The notes: generated by a model not told the origin, from the sequence alone. A DNA stretch of 64,000 nucleotides from Croceitalea rosinachiae (GCF_031846445.1 NZ_JAVRHR010000001.1:1240001-1304000); one strand, 5' to 3'; positions 8,861 through 18,268 are shown, counted from the stretch's first letter. Numbers and translations: made by a program.

Positions 8861-10498
8861 TCAATTCTTAAAATATTGCAAAAGCTGTATTGTGGAAGAA
8901 TCATGTTTGCCAATTTCGGAATTTTCAATATCATTGAGCACATTTTTGGCAAGTTGTTTACCCAATTCTACCCCCCATTGGTCATAACTAAAAATATTCC
9001 AAATAATACCCTGAACAAAGATTTTATGTTCATATAAGGCGATAAGAGAGCCTAAAGATCTAGGGGTCAATTTGTCAATTAAGATAGTATTCGTAGGCTT
9101 ATTGCCTTCAAAAACTTTAAAGGGAATAAGCTGGTCTACCTCAGATATAGCTTTGCCCACTAATTCAAATTCTTTTTCAACTTCTTCTTTTGGTTTGCCG
9201 TTCATTAATGCTTCTGTTTGGGCAAAGAAGTTGGCCATTAATTTATTGTGATGATCTGTATCGCCATGTAAGGAATGTTTAAAGCCGATGAAATCCGTAG
9301 GAATTAATTTCGTCCCTTGATGGATCAGTTGAAAGAATGCATGTTGTGAATTTGTTCCTGGCTCGCCCCAAATAATAGTGCCAGACTCATAGTTTATTCT
9401 ATTGCCTCCTCTATCTACACTTTTGCCATTACTCTCCATAATGCCCTGTTGTAAATAGGTAGAAAAGCGACTTAAGTATTGCGTATAGGGTATTATAGCT
9501 TCAGTTTCAGCTCCATAAAAATTATTATACCAAATACTTAACAAAGCAAGCATAACCGGAATGTTTTGAGAGAACTCAGCTTCTCTAAAGTGAGTGTCCA
9601 TTTCATTTGCTCCGGATAATAGCTTGTCAAAGTTGTCGTACCCAACTGATAATGCAATTGAAAGCCCTACTGCGCTCCAGAGTGAGAAGCGTCCACCGAC
9701 CCAATCCCACATTGGAAAAACATTTTCAGGTGAAATTCCGAATTCAGCTATTTTTTCAGTATTTGTTGAAACCGCAGCAAAATGCTTGGCAATATCTTGT
9801 TGAGAAGCATCTTTTAAAAACCATTTTTTAATGGTTGTTGCATTACTAAGTGTTTCTTGGGTGGTGAACGTTTTAGAAACGACAACAAATAAAGTTGTTT
9901 CAGGATTTAGCTCTTTTAATATCTCATGAACATGGTCGCCATCTACATTGCTGACAAAATGTGTTTTTAGATGGTTTTTGTAAAATTTAAGCGCTTCAAC
10001 CACCATTGCAGGTCCCAGATCAGAACCTCCAATACCAATATTCACAATATCAGTAAAAGCTTTACCTGAATAGCCTTTTTTAGTCCCAGAAATAATAGTA
10101 TCTGTAAAGGCTTTGATGTTCGCTTTGACCTCAAACACTTCAGGAACTATATTGTTGCCATCTGCTATAACGGTATCATCTTTTTTCGCTCGTAAAGCAG
10201 TATGCAAAACAGCACGACCTTCAGTCTCATTGATAAGCTTTCCTGAAAATTGAGCGGTAATTGCCTCTTTTAGATTTACTTGATCCGCCAATTCCAAGAG
10301 CAGACTTATGGTCTCTTCAGAGATTCTGTTTTTTGAGAAGTCCACAAAGAAATCGTTCCACTTTATGGTAAACTTTTTTGCTCTGGAGGAATCAGTTTCG
10401 AAAAGAGTTTTTAAGGTTTGATTTTGGGTCTTGTCAAAATGTGAAGCGAGTTTAGACCACGCTTCAGTTGATGTTGGATTGATCTTGGATAGTGCCAT
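8861..10498 (-). CDS. pgi: glucose-6-phosphate isomerase
   Basis: A 545-residue cytosolic glycolytic enzyme that interconverts glucose-6-phosphate and fructose-6-phosphate. Diagnostic segments are EGRAVLHTALR, NIGIGGSDLGP, VVVSKTFTTQET (phosphate binding), WVGGRFSLWSAVGLS (family signature 1), GTNSQHAFFQLIHQGT (catalytic His region) and WGVELGKQLAKN (signature 2 with the active-site Lys). Length is normal for the family. Its start lies 35 bp inside the end of the upstream M23 peptidase gene, so it is probably translationally coupled as the last gene of the unit beginning at 13532. Confidence 0.97.
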   Translation of the reverse strand: MALSKINPTSTEAWSKLASHFDKTQNQTLKTLFETDSSRAKKFTIKWNDFFVDFSKNRISEETISLLLELADQVNLKEAITAQFSGKLINETEGRAVLHTALRAKKDDTVIADGNNIVPEVFEVKANIKAFTDTIISGTKKGYSGKAFTDIVNIGIGGSDLGPAMVVEALKFYKNHLKTHFVSNVDGDHVHEILKELNPETTLFVVVSKTFTTQETLSNATTIKKWFLKDASQQDIAKHFAAVSTNTEKIAEFGISPENVFPMWDWVGGRFSLWSAVGLSIALSVGYDNFDKLLSGANEMDTHFREAEFSQNIPVMLALLSIWYNNFYGAETEAIIPYTQYLSRFSTYLQQGIMESNGKSVDRGGNRINYESGTIIWGEPGTNSQHAFFQLIHQGTKLIPTDFIGFKHSLHGDTDHHNKLMANFFAQTEALMNGKPKEEVEKEFELVGKAISEVDQLIPFKVFEGNKPTNTILIDKLTPRSLGSLIALYEHKIFVQGIIWNIFSYDQWGVELGKQLAKNVLNDIENSEIGKHDSSTIQLLQYFKN

Positions 10499-11777
10499 CG
10501 TTTTGGTTAAGTGTTATGAGGTCTTCCTCTTCATTTTTAATTGGGATAATATACTCGATGCAATCAAGTTGTGATTTTATGGGTTCAATATGGTTAAAAT
10601 AGTTAGTTTTTAGTGAATCAGCTACCGGCTCAGCAGAAGGCAATTTCTCTCTAAGGGGATCAACTTGTCTGCCATTTTTCCAAAAGCGATAGCAAACATG
10701 TGGACCCCCTGTATTACCGGTCATGCCCACCCATCCAATAACATCTCCTTGGCGGACAAACTCTCCCCTTTTAACTTTTTGGGCCTTCATGTGCAAATAT
10801 TGCGTGCTGTATGTGCCATTGTGTTTTATCTTAACATATTTACCATTACCGCCCTTTCTTCTTGATTCTGTAACAGTGCCGTCGGCTGTTGCCACAATTG
10901 GTGTTCCAATTGCGGCGGCATAATCAGTTCCTTTATGCGGACGTACTTTATAACCATAGTAGGCGATACGCCTTCTTAAATTATATCTTGAAGACAAACG
11001 ATAATTGAACTTAATAGGTGCTTTTAAAAATGTGCTCCTGAGATTGTTCGCATCTTGATCATAATAATCTGTTAGGCTTTTTAAGGAGTCAGCTATATAA
11101 GGGAATGCATAGATAGGTTTCCCCTTATGCTTAAAATATGCGGCTCTTATGGGTTCAACACCTGCATATATAGAATCATTTATATAACGTTCATCATAGA
11201 TTATTTTAAATTCATCACCTTTTTCTAATCTGAAAAAATCGATAGTCCAAGCATAGATATCTGCTAAATTCAAAGTGACATTATAATCAACGCCAAGTGA
11301 ATCCATATCAATGGATAAGGAGTTTTTAATTACTCCTGCAATCTCGCGCTGAACGTATTTAACCTTTTTCTTACTGGTGTAGGCCTGAACGGAATCGCGC
11401 AAATCAACTACGGTGTAATTGATTCGGTCATTTTCGTAAATGAATATCTGGGCCTTTTCTGTAGTGTCTTTTGCTTTAAGAATTATGTATGGTTTGCCAA
11501 CCTTGATTCTTTTTACGTCAAACGTATCTTTATACTCTTCCGCAATTTTTACAATTTTGGGGTAGTCAACATAATTTTGAAGCATTAGTTTGCCAAAACT
11601 ATCTCCATTCTTTATGGTGTCATGTATAACATCAAATTTCTCAAAATTAAATCCGTAAGTCTTGACAATTGGTTGTTGAACCGGAAGTTGTGCAATTTCC
11701 GGTGATTCTACTTTTTGTGTTTTTTTACAAGCAACAAGTACGACCAATGCCAAAATAATGCCCCAATATTTTTGCAT
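10464..11777 (-). CDS. M23 family metallopeptidase lipoprotein (LytM domain)
   Basis: A 437-residue lipoprotein (lipobox LVAC, Cys17), probably a peptidoglycan endopeptidase. The N-terminal half (about 40-260) resembles the LysM/OapA-like region of cell-wall M23 proteins, and the LytM domain is at about 276-378. Zinc-site residues are His281 and Asp285 (HKGTD), with catalytic His329 (QYLHM). The last motif, normally HxH, reads His360-Val-Cys362, so the third zinc ligand is Cys or the site is altered. It sits in an operon, 3 bp after the tryptophan dioxygenase gene and overlapping pgi by 35 bp. Confidence 0.92.
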   Translation of the reverse strand: MQKYWGIILALVVLVACKKTQKVESPEIAQLPVQQPIVKTYGFNFEKFDVIHDTIKNGDSFGKLMLQNYVDYPKIVKIAEEYKDTFDVKRIKVGKPYIILKAKDTTEKAQIFIYENDRINYTVVDLRDSVQAYTSKKKVKYVQREIAGVIKNSLSIDMDSLGVDYNVTLNLADIYAWTIDFFRLEKGDEFKIIYDERYINDSIYAGVEPIRAAYFKHKGKPIYAFPYIADSLKSLTDYYDQDANNLRSTFLKAPIKFNYRLSSRYNLRRRIAYYGYKVRPHKGTDYAAAIGTPIVATADGTVTESRRKGGNGKYVKIKHNGTYSTQYLHMKAQKVKRGEFVRQGDVIGWVGMTGNTGGPHVCYRFWKNGRQVDPLREKLPSAEPVADSLKTNYFNHIEPIKSQLDCIEYIIPIKNEEEDLITLNQNDGTIQDQSNIN

Positions 11778-11780
11778 GCT

Positions 11781-12746
11781 TTAATTTTTATTCTGAGGGT
11801 TGAAGATATGTTCCACCCATTGTTTTCCCCAAGTTTCTAACTCGGTTTTAGAATACAAAGTTGGGAAAAATATTATTTTTTGAAAACTTGGGGGCAAATA
11901 CTCTTTCCAATTGGTGCCTCCCGTGGCATCAACCGTAGCTTTATCTTTTGCCAAATAACGGTAAGCAGACCCCATATGCATTAATGGCCAATTGATATTT
12001 GCATTGATATCAAGGTTTTTAAGTGCCCCTATTAACGTATTGTTTTGTTGATGTGATTCAGGTAGGCTAAGGTACTTTTCATAAATAGTACTTCCTTTAA
12101 CCTGATTGGCAATACGTATCAATCTTGGGGTGTAACGATATTCAAATTGCTTGAGGGTTAAAGTTTTTTCTCCGGTTTTAAGATCAGTTGCGCCCTTTTT
12201 CCAATAAATATGCTCATAAAGCTCTTCAATGGAATCTTTTTCTGAAAAATCGTTTCGCTCAGTATGGTGTACCAAATTTTGCATTGGAGTGGCATAAATT
12301 TCCAACATGCGATATTGTGCCGATTGAAAACCACTAGCTGGCAATAGAGCCATTCTGTACCTCAAAAACTGCTCTCGCTCCATACCATTTATCATGATGC
12401 TGAACGAAGATGTCAATGCCTTAAAATAACTATTGATTCGATTTGCCTTTGAAATAAAAAACGCTAAGTCTTGCGATTTGTCATCAACAATTTGTTTTTC
12501 TTCATGTAGAATGAGCTTAAAATATAGCTCGGTAATTTGGTGGTACATGATGAAAATTTCTTCATCTGGAAAGTGGGTTCGTGGAACCTGGATGCTAAGT
12601 AAGGTGTCTAAATGTATATAGTCCCAGTACGTAAGGTAACGTTGGTAGAGAAGACCATCTAGATAAGAACTTAAATCTTGACCAGAGTTTTTAAATTTTT
12701 CTTCAAGCTTGTTGATTTGGGACTCAATTAGCTCATCTTTCTTCAT
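11781..12746 (-). CDS. kynA: tryptophan 2,3-dioxygenase family protein
   Basis: A 321-residue heme dioxygenase family member; the family opens the indole ring of L-tryptophan to N-formylkynurenine. Family landmarks are Tyr and Leu residues in LTYWDYIHLDTLL, the distal-pocket His69 in IFIMYHQITELYFKLIL, the Arg-containing FLRYRMALLPASGFQS, proximal heme His257 in NWPLMHMGSAYRYL, and the ATGGTNWKEYL loop equivalent to the GTGGS substrate loop. The sequence diverges from proteobacterial enzymes, as is usual in Bacteroidetes. No kynureninase or formamidase gene is nearby, so the pathway context is incomplete. Confidence 0.9.
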   Translation of the reverse strand: MKKDELIESQINKLEEKFKNSGQDLSSYLDGLLYQRYLTYWDYIHLDTLLSIQVPRTHFPDEEIFIMYHQITELYFKLILHEEKQIVDDKSQDLAFFISKANRINSYFKALTSSFSIMINGMEREQFLRYRMALLPASGFQSAQYRMLEIYATPMQNLVHHTERNDFSEKDSIEELYEHIYWKKGATDLKTGEKTLTLKQFEYRYTPRLIRIANQVKGSTIYEKYLSLPESHQQNNTLIGALKNLDINANINWPLMHMGSAYRYLAKDKATVDATGGTNWKEYLPPSFQKIIFFPTLYSKTELETWGKQWVEHIFNPQNKN

Positions 12747-12755
12747 TGGTGATAA

Positions 12756-13532
12756 TCAATCCATAATTATTTTGAACTGATTTTTAAGTCCATTATAACC
12801 ATCTAAATCGGCTTTGATTGAACCTACAGCTAAATCTGCTTTGATTCTAATGGGAATCTTATTTAAATCGTTCGACACCCACAAAGTTAAGCTTTCTTGC
12901 TCTTTAAAAATTCTACCAGATTGTACATACGGCCTAAATTTTAAGCATTCGACTTTACCATACTTGGTTTTTACGACTTCTTTGCCTAAAAATTTGAGTT
13001 TAAACTGGTACATTCCATCATCATCGAACAACATATCCATAACGATACTTTCATTAATAACTAATTCTTCAACTGAAAAATTATTTCTAAGATAGTAAGC
13101 TGCCGAAAGTAAATCTTGTACATTATCATGAATTTCAAAATCAAACTTCTTTTTATTCTTGTTATCTGTTAATAAGGCTTTATCTTCCTCATAATCAAAG
13201 TCAATTTCAATATCCTTGGTATAACCACCCTCATCAATTTTTCTAATGAACCTGTAGGGCTTATTGTCATATCTGCCAAAATAGCTCTCATAAGTATCGT
13301 CCACTTTAAAGAAAATCTTTGCTAAACCTGTTGTTCTTCCTTTACCTATGACATGATAAACTGGAACCGTGTCTAATTTTTCAGATTCCAATTTTAGAGT
13401 TGCAAAACTAGCATTGAAAATACCGTAGTGAATTCTAAACTTAAGCCATTCCCCCGACTTATAAGCCATTGTTTTTTGCGCAGAAAGGGAAATTGCAGAA
13501 AAGCAAAATATGAATATGAGTATCTTTTTCAT
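12756..13532 (-). CDS. exported DUF3108 domain protein
   Basis: A 258-residue protein with a signal peptide (MKKILIFIFCFSAISLSAQ), predicted to be periplasmic. The body matches the DUF3108 pattern: an early GEWLKFRIHYGIFNASFATL segment, YESYFGRYDNKPYRF, then NVQDLLSAAYYLRN and ESLTLWVSNDLNKIPIRI near the C terminus. The molecular function of the family is not established. It is the first gene of a minus-strand unit with kynA (9 bp gap), the M23 peptidase and pgi. A cell-envelope role would fit the peptidase neighbour. Confidence 0.88.
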   Translation of the reverse strand: MKKILIFIFCFSAISLSAQKTMAYKSGEWLKFRIHYGIFNASFATLKLESEKLDTVPVYHVIGKGRTTGLAKIFFKVDDTYESYFGRYDNKPYRFIRKIDEGGYTKDIEIDFDYEEDKALLTDNKNKKKFDFEIHDNVQDLLSAAYYLRNNFSVEELVINESIVMDMLFDDDGMYQFKLKFLGKEVVKTKYGKVECLKFRPYVQSGRIFKEQESLTLWVSNDLNKIPIRIKADLAVGSIKADLDGYNGLKNQFKIIMD

Positions 13533-13623
13533 AACTGCATAGTTGATGTAAAATTATTAAAATACGTGCTAGCTAACAGCTTTTTACAATTATTTAAACA
13601 AAAGTTGTTCCAAAGTATTGTGC

Positions 13624-13727
13624 AAAAAAAGCCCCGATGTACACATCAAGGCTTTTCCTAAATAACCAACCAAACTTTAAATTATGAAAAACCAATACTT
13701 AAAGTTAAGAGGGAACCACCCCTCTTG
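13624..13727 (-). ncRNA. candidate small RNA of about 104 nt
   Basis: A perfect minus-strand -7 box, TATATTTG (complement at 13733-13740), is followed by an expected start near 13727. The transcript would open with a 7-bp hairpin (AAGAGGG/CCCTCTT, 13707-13726), continue through a pyrimidine/G-rich single-stranded stretch including GGTTGGTTATTTAGG, and end in an intrinsic terminator. The terminator stem is AAAAGCC/GGCTTTT with an inner GATG/CATC pair and a T-run (13624-13656). No ORF fits this unit. It could belong to a known flavobacterial RNA family such as Flavo-1; that is not tested. It might instead be a distant terminator of the patatin gene. Confidence 0.5.
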
Positions 13728-13732
13728 CTCTA

Positions 13733-13740
13733 CAAATATA
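13733..13740 (-). promoter_or_regulatory. -7 box TATATTTG for the candidate sRNA
   Basis: An exact match to the Bacteroidetes TAnnTTTG element, about 6 bp before the first hairpin of the candidate RNA. No good -33 TTG was found at the usual spacing, so the promoter call is moderate. Confidence 0.45.
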
Positions 13741-13870
13741 TGTTGTATGCAATTGTATGTTTTTGTTTTTAACCAACTTTAACTTTGATACCAGACTATT
13801 TGCAATACCTTAATATATCTATTTGTTTTTTTAAGAAAAAACTAAGACAAATTGCTAACAAAATGCAATC

Positions 13871-16120
13871 TTAGAACCAGTACCCAATACTAAAAAATAC
13901 GTTGCCTGCGTCTAATTGCGGTGTCCAAGAATAGTAAACTTGAATAGGACCAATAAAAGATTCAAGGCCATAACCTATTCCATAACCCGAAAAATCAGGA
14001 CTGGTAAACCAATCTCCCGTTCTAAAAATATCGTCGGCCACATTAGCTACATTAACCGTAAACAAGAAATGGTTTTTTGGAGCGATTTCATAGTCTAACC
14101 TTGTATAAGCTTTTACAAAACTATTACCGGGCAGGCTTAAAAAATCGTATCCAAAAAAAGGAATAAAATTGTTTATTGGGTCATTGCCAAAACCGCCTAA
14201 AACAAAATCGAACGAGGTGACATTTGAAGTGCCTAACTTAAATCCACCTTCTGTCTCAATGTTTATTGACAAATCAGAAAAAATAGGTATTGCTGTCCCT
14301 ATTCTGCCCTTTGTAACGGAGAACTCTTTAAAGTTATTATTAAAGTCAGATGATAATAGATAAAAGTGAAAATCACCGTCAAAAAACAATCCTTTTGTTG
14401 GAAAGTATTTATCATCATAAGTGTCAAAAGTCAATTTACCATAAGTGCTAAAATAATGACTGTCTTCAAAAAATGTTCTATTGCCTGGTGCGGGCTGAAA
14501 ATTTTCTAATTGGTCAGGAGCAATATTGTTAATCGTTCTTGTACTATAGCGAAGTAGTTTGTGTTCTAGCCCCATACTAAATGCAAATTCCTCTCGCAAA
14601 ACGGTCTGTAAATAAACCTGATTGGTCAAATCTGTTACGTCTAAATTTATTTCCGCAATATTTGGGTCATCTAATACATCGAAATTGTTTCTTATCAAAT
14701 TAAAATTAATCTCTTCATCAAAATCATTGAACATTGAGTTGACGCCAAAACTCCAATAAAAACCCTTATCAACATAGTATTGCATATTATAACGTACATG
14801 GTCACCTAGTATTAGATCAAAAGAGGCAACATCATCCTTTAAAAAAAAATTCTTTCGAGTAAGATTTATCAAGGCCGAGCTTTTGTAAAGGTCATCATAA
14901 TGTGCGCCCATTTTTATGTACATTTTCGTGGGCTTTTCCTTAAGTTTTAGAATAAGGTCTGTACCTAGGCCATTAGAGACCAATTGATATCGAATAGCCT
15001 TGAAATTACCTGTTGCTGCAAGGTTGTTTATGCCTTTTTTTAATTTCTCAAAAGAGATTTTATCGGCTAGGTTAAAACGCAGTTTTCCTTTTATATAACC
15101 TCTTGTATAGGTTTCGTTGCCATTAATTATTAAACGATTAATGGTAAGACTATCAATAGTATTTACTTTGTCTTGAAACAAAGCTTCTTTTTTCTTTTTT
15201 TTACTTAAGGCAATTAGTTCATCCAGCTTTTGTTTTGCCGCAAGTTCTCCACTTTCAATTATTTCAGTTCCTTCATCAAATGATATAACCGAAAAGTTCT
15301 TAATATCGGGCTTTATATAAATATCTGTGTTTTCTTTTTTTAATACCATATCGTTAACCGTTCGATAATTGTTAATCTGAAGGAGTATTTCAGTGGCCGA
15401 GGATAGAGCTTCTCGGCTAGATAATTCGTCTTGAACATCAACACCAATAATTAAATTTGCACCAAGGGCCTTAACCTCATCAATTGGGTAGTTATTGACA
15501 ACACCCCCATCAATCAATATATTTCCACCAACTTCTGCCGGTTCAAAAAGTGATGGCAATGTTCCACTTGCCATAATGGCTTCTGGTAGATAGCCGTTGT
15601 TCAATAAAACAGGTTTTCCTGTTTCAACATTCGTTGCAATACATAAAAACGGAATAGGTAATTTATTAAAGTCTTTAATGTCTTTTACATGATATAGTAA
15701 TCGAACGAATTCATTGTATATGTTTTGTCCGCCGGAAATCGCTTGTGGGAAAGAAACTTTAAAATTATCAAAAGGTAACCCAAGGGCATATCGTTCAGAA
15801 TCATCTTTCTCGTAAAATGTTTTTGCGCCGCGGGGTACATTATCTTGAATAAGCTTTGCAAAATCAGTTGAACTAAAAATAGAATCCAATTCATACGCCG
15901 AATAACCTGAGGCATACAAAGCACCAACTATGGCTCCCATACTTGTTCCACCTATGTAATCTATTTGAACACCAGCATCTTCAATAACCTTTAAAGCTCC
16001 TATATGTGCAAGGCCTTTGGCACCTCCTCCGCTTAATACCAAGCCAATTTTCTGTTCCTTTTGAGAAAGCACATTGCTAGCAATAAGTAAGAAGACAAGA
16101 AAAATGTTTTTTTTGAGCAT
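13871..16120 (-). CDS. patatin-like phospholipase fused to POTRA and Omp85-type barrel
   Basis: A 749-residue exported protein. After the signal peptide (ends near SNVLSQ, residue 20) comes a patatin lipase domain (about 25-315). It has oxyanion-hole GGGAKG (31-36), nucleophile Ser60 in GTSMG and catalytic Asp204 in LIDGG. A POTRA-like module covers about 318-385, and a 16-strand-type surface-antigen barrel runs from about 400 to the end, closing with SIGYWF. This is the architecture of type Vd (PlpD-like) secretion, where the barrel exports or anchors the lipase. It starts 9 bp after uvrC and is probably co-transcribed with it. Confidence 0.93.
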   Translation of the reverse strand: MLKKNIFLVFLLIASNVLSQKEQKIGLVLSGGGAKGLAHIGALKVIEDAGVQIDYIGGTSMGAIVGALYASGYSAYELDSIFSSTDFAKLIQDNVPRGAKTFYEKDDSERYALGLPFDNFKVSFPQAISGGQNIYNEFVRLLYHVKDIKDFNKLPIPFLCIATNVETGKPVLLNNGYLPEAIMASGTLPSLFEPAEVGGNILIDGGVVNNYPIDEVKALGANLIIGVDVQDELSSREALSSATEILLQINNYRTVNDMVLKKENTDIYIKPDIKNFSVISFDEGTEIIESGELAAKQKLDELIALSKKKKKEALFQDKVNTIDSLTINRLIINGNETYTRGYIKGKLRFNLADKISFEKLKKGINNLAATGNFKAIRYQLVSNGLGTDLILKLKEKPTKMYIKMGAHYDDLYKSSALINLTRKNFFLKDDVASFDLILGDHVRYNMQYYVDKGFYWSFGVNSMFNDFDEEINFNLIRNNFDVLDDPNIAEINLDVTDLTNQVYLQTVLREEFAFSMGLEHKLLRYSTRTINNIAPDQLENFQPAPGNRTFFEDSHYFSTYGKLTFDTYDDKYFPTKGLFFDGDFHFYLLSSDFNNNFKEFSVTKGRIGTAIPIFSDLSINIETEGGFKLGTSNVTSFDFVLGGFGNDPINNFIPFFGYDFLSLPGNSFVKAYTRLDYEIAPKNHFLFTVNVANVADDIFRTGDWFTSPDFSGYGIGYGLESFIGPIQVYYSWTPQLDAGNVFFSIGYWF

Positions 16121-16129
16121 ACCGTTACT

Positions 16130-17917
16130 TCAATGAAATGATTCAAAAACCTTTTTTGCCTTGGCCGGGCCAATCGTCGCTGCTAAGGTATCAATAGAAG
16201 CCTCTTTTATTCGTTTTACAGATTTGAATTCTTTTAAAAGTTGTTCTGCTGTCTTGTCACCAATTCCTTCAATCTTTGCCAGCTCTGAGTTAATCGCTTT
16301 AGTACTTCTCTTGTTTCTATGAAAAGTGATGCCAAAACGATGTGCTTCGTTGCGTAATTGCTGGATAATTCTTAGGGTTTCTGACTTTTTATCCAAGTAT
16401 AGCGGTATGGAATCTTCGGGAAAATAAATCTCTTCCAATCGTTTAGCAATTCCGATAATGGCAATCTTACCGCGCAGACCTAAAATATCTAAACTTTTAA
16501 CGGCAGAAGAAAGTTGTCCTTTTCCTCCATCAATTACAATAAGCTGCGGTAATGATTCTGCTTCGTTAAGAAGTCTTTTGTACCTTCTAAATACCACTTC
16601 TTCCATAGATGCAAAATCGTCAGGCCCCGTTACTGTTTTTATGTTGAAATGACGGTACTCTTTTTTTGATGGCTTTCCATCTTTAAAAACGACACATGCA
16701 GCAACAGGATTACTGCCCTGAATGTTTGAATTGTCAAAACATTCAATATGTCTTGGCTCTTCGGAAAGTCTTAAACCGGCTTTCATTTGAGCCATAATTC
16801 GTTTGGTATGTCTATCTGGGTCTGTAATCCTTATTTGTTTGAACCGTTCTTGCCTGAAAAATTTAGCATTTCTTGTTGACAGGTCTAGTAATTTGCGTTT
16901 ATCTCCTAACTTAGGAATGGTGACTTTTAAGCTATTGTCAAGTGCCACGTAAAATGGTAGATAAAGTTCTTTTGATTTTGAACCAAAACGTTGGCGTATT
17001 TCAATGATACCCAATTGCAGCAATTCTTCATCGGTTTCATCTAATTTCTTTTTTATCTCTAGCGTATGTGACCTAATTATAGAACCATGTGAGACTTGTA
17101 AAAAATTCACATAACCATGCGTTTCATCAGCAAAAATAGAGAACACATCTACGTGACTTATTTTAGGATTGACGATAGTCGACTTAACTTGATAATTTTC
17201 AAGGACTTCTATTTTTTCTTTGATGCGTTGTGCTTTTTCAAACTCCATTTCTTGAGCTAGAACTTTCATTTGATGTTTGAAATAATTTAAAGAGCTTTTA
17301 AAATTACCCTTAATGATAAGTCGAATATCATCTATTTGTCTATGATATTCTTCCGCTGTTTGCAAGTCTTCACATGGAGCTTTGCAATTGCCCAAATGAA
17401 ATTCTAAACAACGTTTGTATTTACCTGAGCTTATTTTCTGAGCAGAAAGGTCATAATTACATGTTCTGAGAGGATAAACACTTTTAATAAGTTCTAAGAG
17501 TGTTTTTACCGTTTTCATACTTGTATACGGGCCAAAATATTCAGACCCATCTTTAATCAATTTTCTTGTTGGAAAGATTCTAGGGAAACGTTCGTTTTTT
17601 ATGCAAATCCAAGGGTAGGTTTTATCATCGCGTAAAAGAACATTATATCTGGGCTGATGCTTTTTTATAAGGCTATTTTCAAGCAAAAGAGCATCAGATT
17701 CATTTGCAACCACAATGTGCTTGATGTCTTCGATTTTTTTGACCAAAACCTTGGTCTTGCCATATTCATGGTTTTTTGTGAAATATGAGGATACGCGTTT
17801 CTTTAGGTTTTTAGCCTTGCCAACATAAAGTATCTTGCCCTCTGTATCATAAAATTGATACACCCCTGGATTTGAGGGGAGCGCACTAAGTTGTACATCT
17901 ATAGGTAAGCCTGTCAT
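16130..17917 (-). CDS. uvrC: excinuclease ABC subunit C
   Basis: A 595-residue nucleotide-excision-repair nuclease that makes the 3' and 5' incisions with UvrB-DNA. A GIY-YIG domain is at the N terminus (PGVYQFYD, LYVGKAKNLKKR, residues about 17-41). It is followed by a Cys-rich segment (TCNYDL, CLEFHLGNCKAPC), a UVR motif (about 205-240), the RNase H-like endonuclease domain with IECFDNSNIQGS and LIVIDGGKGQLS, and C-terminal helix-hairpin-helix motifs (IEGIGDKTAEQLL). Length is normal. A 6-bp hairpin (CTCATT/AATGAG, 17926-17940) lies just before the start codon. Confidence 0.97.
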   Translation of the reverse strand: MTGLPIDVQLSALPSNPGVYQFYDTEGKILYVGKAKNLKKRVSSYFTKNHEYGKTKVLVKKIEDIKHIVVANESDALLLENSLIKKHQPRYNVLLRDDKTYPWICIKNERFPRIFPTRKLIKDGSEYFGPYTSMKTVKTLLELIKSVYPLRTCNYDLSAQKISSGKYKRCLEFHLGNCKAPCEDLQTAEEYHRQIDDIRLIIKGNFKSSLNYFKHQMKVLAQEMEFEKAQRIKEKIEVLENYQVKSTIVNPKISHVDVFSIFADETHGYVNFLQVSHGSIIRSHTLEIKKKLDETDEELLQLGIIEIRQRFGSKSKELYLPFYVALDNSLKVTIPKLGDKRKLLDLSTRNAKFFRQERFKQIRITDPDRHTKRIMAQMKAGLRLSEEPRHIECFDNSNIQGSNPVAACVVFKDGKPSKKEYRHFNIKTVTGPDDFASMEEVVFRRYKRLLNEAESLPQLIVIDGGKGQLSSAVKSLDILGLRGKIAIIGIAKRLEEIYFPEDSIPLYLDKKSETLRIIQQLRNEAHRFGITFHRNKRSTKAINSELAKIEGIGDKTAEQLLKEFKSVKRIKEASIDTLAATIGPAKAKKVFESFH

Positions 17918-17946
17918 AAACCGTTCTCATTTTTAATGAGATGATT

Positions 17947-17977
17947 TAAAATTACTGCTTTTCGGCACATTATTCAA
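17947..17977 (-). promoter_or_regulatory. candidate uvrC promoter
   Basis: On the minus strand TTG (complement at 17975-17977) is separated by 20 bp from TAATTTTA (17947-17954), a one-mismatch TAnnTTTG box. The expected start would give a leader of about 24 nt that contains the CTCATT/AATGAG hairpin. Confidence 0.45.
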
Positions 17978-18185
17978 CCAACATTTATATCGAACTTGAA
18001 AGTGTTTCAATCCCATACAAGTAATTTGGAATTATTAATTTTTCAATTATTTATTAAGATTATTCATTTTCAACATTTAGTGAGCCTATTTTTTTACATA
18101 ATCTTACAAATTTTCGCTTTCATTCGAGATTTTCAAGTTCTAACACCTAAATAATGTATTTAAATGTCAAAAAGCTAAAAAATTT

Positions 18186-18268
18186 AAATGTTTGATTTTC
18201 AATTATTTATAGTTTTTTAGTTAAATTTTTCTGAAAAAAGTGTATTTCAACGATAAAATCAAACATTT
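18186..18268. repeat. 14-bp perfect inverted repeat with 55-nt spacer
   Basis: AAATGTTTGATTTT (18186-18199) and its exact complement AAAATCAAACATTT (18255-18268) could pair around a 55-nt AT-rich loop. It lies 34 bp before the small membrane ORF. It could be an RNA leader structure, a pair of protein-binding half-sites, or a decayed miniature element. Confidence 0.6.

Larger units (their letters stand above)
13533..13870. other. 338-bp intergenic region with candidate sRNA
   Basis: No convincing protein gene lies here. The only structure I can support is the minus-strand promoter, hairpin and terminator array at 13624-13740. A 32-codon ORF from the ATG at 13684 on the plus strand overlaps that array and has no other support. 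Confidence 0.6.

Noticed and set aside
13684..13782. 32-codon plus-strand ORF starting MKNQYLKL
   Set aside because: It overlaps the candidate sRNA unit in antisense, has no ribosome-binding site and its codons include the perfect hairpin; chance ORF is more likely.
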